64,000 nt of DNA. It comes from Desulfobacula toluolica Tol2 (GTDB lineage: Bacteria; Desulfobacterota; Desulfobacteria; Desulfobacterales; Desulfobacteraceae). The position numbers and the translations under genes are program-made. Positions 62,315 to 64,000 of the stretch are shown here, piece by piece. How positions within the stretch are numbered: the first letter of the stretch is position 1; each line of letters begins with the position of its first letter. The stretch lies in assembly GCF_000307105.1 (NCBI RefSeq), contig NC_018645.1, positions 1,128,578 to 1,192,577 of the forward strand. The letters are read 5' to 3'. The notes under the pieces were generated by a model. The model did no database searches. It was given only the letters and a program-made list of their open reading frames with translations, and was not told the origin of the DNA.

Positions 62315-63331
62315 TTATTTTCTTAACTGGTACTTTTTAACCGCCTGATTGTGGGCCTGGATTGTTTTTGAAAATTGATGGGTAGTATCTTTTTTGGATA
62401 CAAAAAAAAGATATTCGGTTTGTGCCGGATATAAGGCTGCCTGCAATGACAGGGCACCGGGATTGGCAATGGGACCTATTGGAAGCCCTTTGATTTGGTA
62501 GGTATTATACGGGGTGACTGTCTTCAGGTGTTTTTTTTTAATGTTGCCGTCAAAATTTTTTATACCGTATATAACGGTTGGATCACTTTGCAGGCGCATG
62601 TTTTTTTTCAAACGGTTGTGAAATACAGAAGATATCAAGGGCCTTTCCGATGCATCTCCTGTTTCTTTTTCAATAATGGATGCAAGCGTGACAATGTCAT
62701 GGACGCAAAACCCCATGGCTTTTGTCCGGGTCTGCCATTTTTCAGTAAAAACGGTTTTAAAATGTTCGACCATAGTTGTAATGATATCCTCACAGGATGC
62801 AGCATTAGGAAAAAAATAGGTGTCCGGGAAAAGATATCCTTCAAGGGTTGTGGATTTTATGCCTATAGAGCGGACAAATGATTTGTCACGACAAAGTGCC
62901 ATAAATCTTGACTGAGTACAAAAATCAGCCGTTTCAACCAAAGCGGCTACCTCTCGTATATTCAGGCCTTCCGGAATGGTAATTCTGTGTAATTTGATTT
63001 TGCCTGTTAAAAAAATTTCAAGGATTTGTTCCGGTGATTTAGACCCGGACAGGCTATATTCCCCGGCCTGAAGCTTTTTATCGGCTTTTTTTAATTTTGT
63101 GAAGACAATAAAATATGTTTGACTGGATATGACGGCTTCTTTTTCAAGGTTTCTGGCAATGCTCTTAAGGCTTTGACCGGGTTTGACAGTAAACAGCTTT
63201 TCTTTGGCCAAAGGGTTGAAGGGTGTTTTAATAAAAGAGGAGATTTCAAGAAAAAAAAATCCCGCACAGCCAAACAGGCAGACAAAAAAAATGAAACTGA
63301 ATATGATAATTTTTGATTTAGTTTTGACCAT
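62315..63331 (-). CDS. mltG: Endolytic murein transglycosylase MltG
   Basis: MltG cuts nascent peptidoglycan glycan strands at the inner membrane. The 338-aa protein has one N-terminal membrane helix (IIIFSFIFFVCLFGCAGFFF). It has a LysM-like segment and the YceG domain with EGYLFPDTYFFPNAAS, the catalytic-Glu region LASIIEKETGDASERPLISS, VFHNRLKKNMRLQSDPTVIY and TPYNTYQIKGLPIGPIANPG. Length and motifs are normal. It converges with the Smr gene, 3 bp apart. Confidence 0.93.
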   Translation of the reverse strand: MVKTKSKIIIFSFIFFVCLFGCAGFFFLEISSFIKTPFNPLAKEKLFTVKPGQSLKSIARNLEKEAVISSQTYFIVFTKLKKADKKLQAGEYSLSGSKSPEQILEIFLTGKIKLHRITIPEGLNIREVAALVETADFCTQSRFMALCRDKSFVRSIGIKSTTLEGYLFPDTYFFPNAASCEDIITTMVEHFKTVFTEKWQTRTKAMGFCVHDIVTLASIIEKETGDASERPLISSVFHNRLKKNMRLQSDPTVIYGIKNFDGNIKKKHLKTVTPYNTYQIKGLPIGPIANPGALSLQAALYPAQTEYLFFVSKKDTTHQFSKTIQAHNQAVKKYQLRK

Positions 63332-63350
63332 ATTATGTTGTGATCCATAA

Positions 63351-63386
63351 CAATAAAAGGGTATCTGTTCAGATACCCTTTTATTG
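63351..63386 (-). terminator. Terminator of the glutamate-synthase-like gene
   Basis: A perfect 17-bp inverted repeat (CAATAAAAGGGTATCTG and its complement) with a 2-nt loop centre lies 37 bp after the stop at 63424. The pairing is unusually long. Confidence 0.75.
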
Positions 63387-63423
63387 TTATTAAGCTATTT
63401 TATTTTAAATTACAGTATATAGT

Positions 63424-64000
63424 TTAGTTGGCTTTTGCCATTGGAAAATCAGTATCCGGGTTATAGCAGATCCTGCAGCAGTTCAAACATCTTTCCGATT
63501 CTTTGAGAGCCTGTTCTTCAGGTAGAACAAGATCAACTTCAATCATGGAATCAAGCCGCTGATCAACATGAATTTCCGGCATTTTTGCTCTGGGGCTCTT
63601 TTTGATACCATCCACTTTTGAAAAAATGGATTCTGGAATGTGCTTTTTCTGTAAAGAATTGGGTACCGGCTCAACAGGTTCACCTTTCAGGTGCAGATCA
63701 ATGGACCGGGCAGCACGTCTTCCGCCGCCAATAGCCTCTACAACAAGGGAAGCGCCAGTAGCTGAGTCGCCCCCTGTAAAAATATATGGTATTGAGGCCT
63801 GAAGAGTTGCCGGATCATTATCAATGGTATTCCATCTGGTTATTTCCAGTTCCTTCATCCTTGTATGGGGATCAAGTTCCTTAAAGGAGGTCTCCGGGGC
63901 CTGGCCAATGGCTGAAATAATCATGTCCACATCCAGAAGGGTTTCAGAACCTTCAATTGGCTCTGGGCGTCGTCTGCCGCTGGCATCCGGTTCTCCCAGC
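63424..64000 (-). CDS. NAD(P)H-dependent glutamate synthase small-subunit-like oxidoreductase (5' part outside window)
   Basis: The frame is open to the window edge and begins there with LGEPDASGRRRPEPIEGSE, typical of GltD/GltA-like proteins, then DMIISAIGQAPE. The FAD/NAD site PYIFTGGDSATGASLVVEAI and GGGRRAARSIDLHL follow. The C-terminus has ERCLNCCRICYNPDTDFPMA, a short Cys cluster. Only about 190 residues are visible. Whether it is glutamate synthase, an NfnB-like subunit or another ferredoxin-linked oxidoreductase cannot be decided. An internal ATG at 63930 is not the start. Confidence 0.87.
   Translation of the reverse strand, partial: LGEPDASGRRRPEPIEGSETLLDVDMIISAIGQAPETSFKELDPHTRMKELEITRWNTIDNDPATLQASIPYIFTGGDSATGASLVVEAIGGGRRAARSIDLHLKGEPVEPVPNSLQKKHIPESIFSKVDGIKKSPRAKMPEIHVDQRLDSMIEVDLVLPEEQALKESERCLNCCRICYNPDTDFPMAKAN

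Overview
The window is about 64 kb of chromosomal DNA from a moderately low-GC, Gram-negative anaerobe. The gene set points to the Desulfobacterales (sulfate-reducing Desulfobacterota). It includes many SBP/Cache/PAS two-component sensors, a DUF362 ferredoxin-type protein, a desulforedoxin fold, an OadGB-type sodium pump, split purH, fused purDE and a candidate selenoprotein. The lineage is an inference from gene content; no rRNA is present.

Layout. 1-1.15 kb: 3' part of an MmgE/PrpD-family gene running off the left edge, interrupted by two in-frame TGA codons at a conserved Cys-type position with a SECIS-like hairpin just downstream. 1.2-4.0 kb: a solute-binding protein and a Cache/HAMP sensor ending in a Cys4 module. 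4.4-6.8 kb: Lon protease. 7.3-12.4 kb: a CheB-CheR-PAS fusion and a PAS histidine kinase. 12.4-17.6 kb: stress and envelope genes (Thivi_2564-type peptide, VWA/OmpA lipoprotein, BON lipoprotein, acyl-CoA ligase-GNAT) mixed with gene debris. The debris is a pyruvate-kinase N-terminus, duplicated scraps of two neighbouring genes and an Hsp20 C-terminus.

17.8-25.2 kb: what looks like one operon on the minus strand, controlled by sigma-54. It holds a desulforedoxin-HCP-like protein missing its hybrid-cluster domain, a small Lys-rich ORF, an ABM monooxygenase, a B12/radical-SAM enzyme and two SPFH proteins. A consensus -24/-12 promoter and a 34-bp palindrome lie between it and an adjacent PAS-AAA-Fis activator. 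25.3-29.6 kb: a complete cyanophycin cassette (cphA, cphB, isoaspartyl peptidase). 29.7-31.8 kb: a RelA/SpoT-type synthetase, tRNA-Leu(CAA) and TsaC. 31.8-35.3 kb: purDE fusion, ddl, a SHOCT-like membrane protein and DUF1992. 35.5-40.1 kb: GerMN protein, EF-G paralogue, M48-TPR protease and a CheX-like protein. 40.5-42.7 kb: cyclic-nucleotide-binding protein plus OadG and OadB. 42.8-49.4 kb: small conserved proteins, DUF362 protein, a PurF-like protein without the Cys nucleophile, an unusual SDR and a cytidylate-kinase-like protein.

49.7-57.2 kb: a glutamate-dehydrogenase-type enzyme fused to CBS domains, a YkgJ protein, and a second SBP/kinase/response-regulator set whose regulator carries the same Cys4 module as the first. 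57.5-64 kb: split purH, RNase II-type enzyme, Smr protein, MltG and the 3' part of a glutamate-synthase small-subunit-like gene.

A gap-free 85-bp intergenic repeat occurs four times (40.1, 43.3, 48.6 and 59.5 kb), three times between convergent genes. The strongest candidates for something undescribed are the double-TGA MmgE/PrpD gene, the truncated HCP in its sigma-54 operon, the 85-bp repeat family and the recurring SBP-sensor-Cys4 arrangement. All calls come from reading the sequence; no database search was run.
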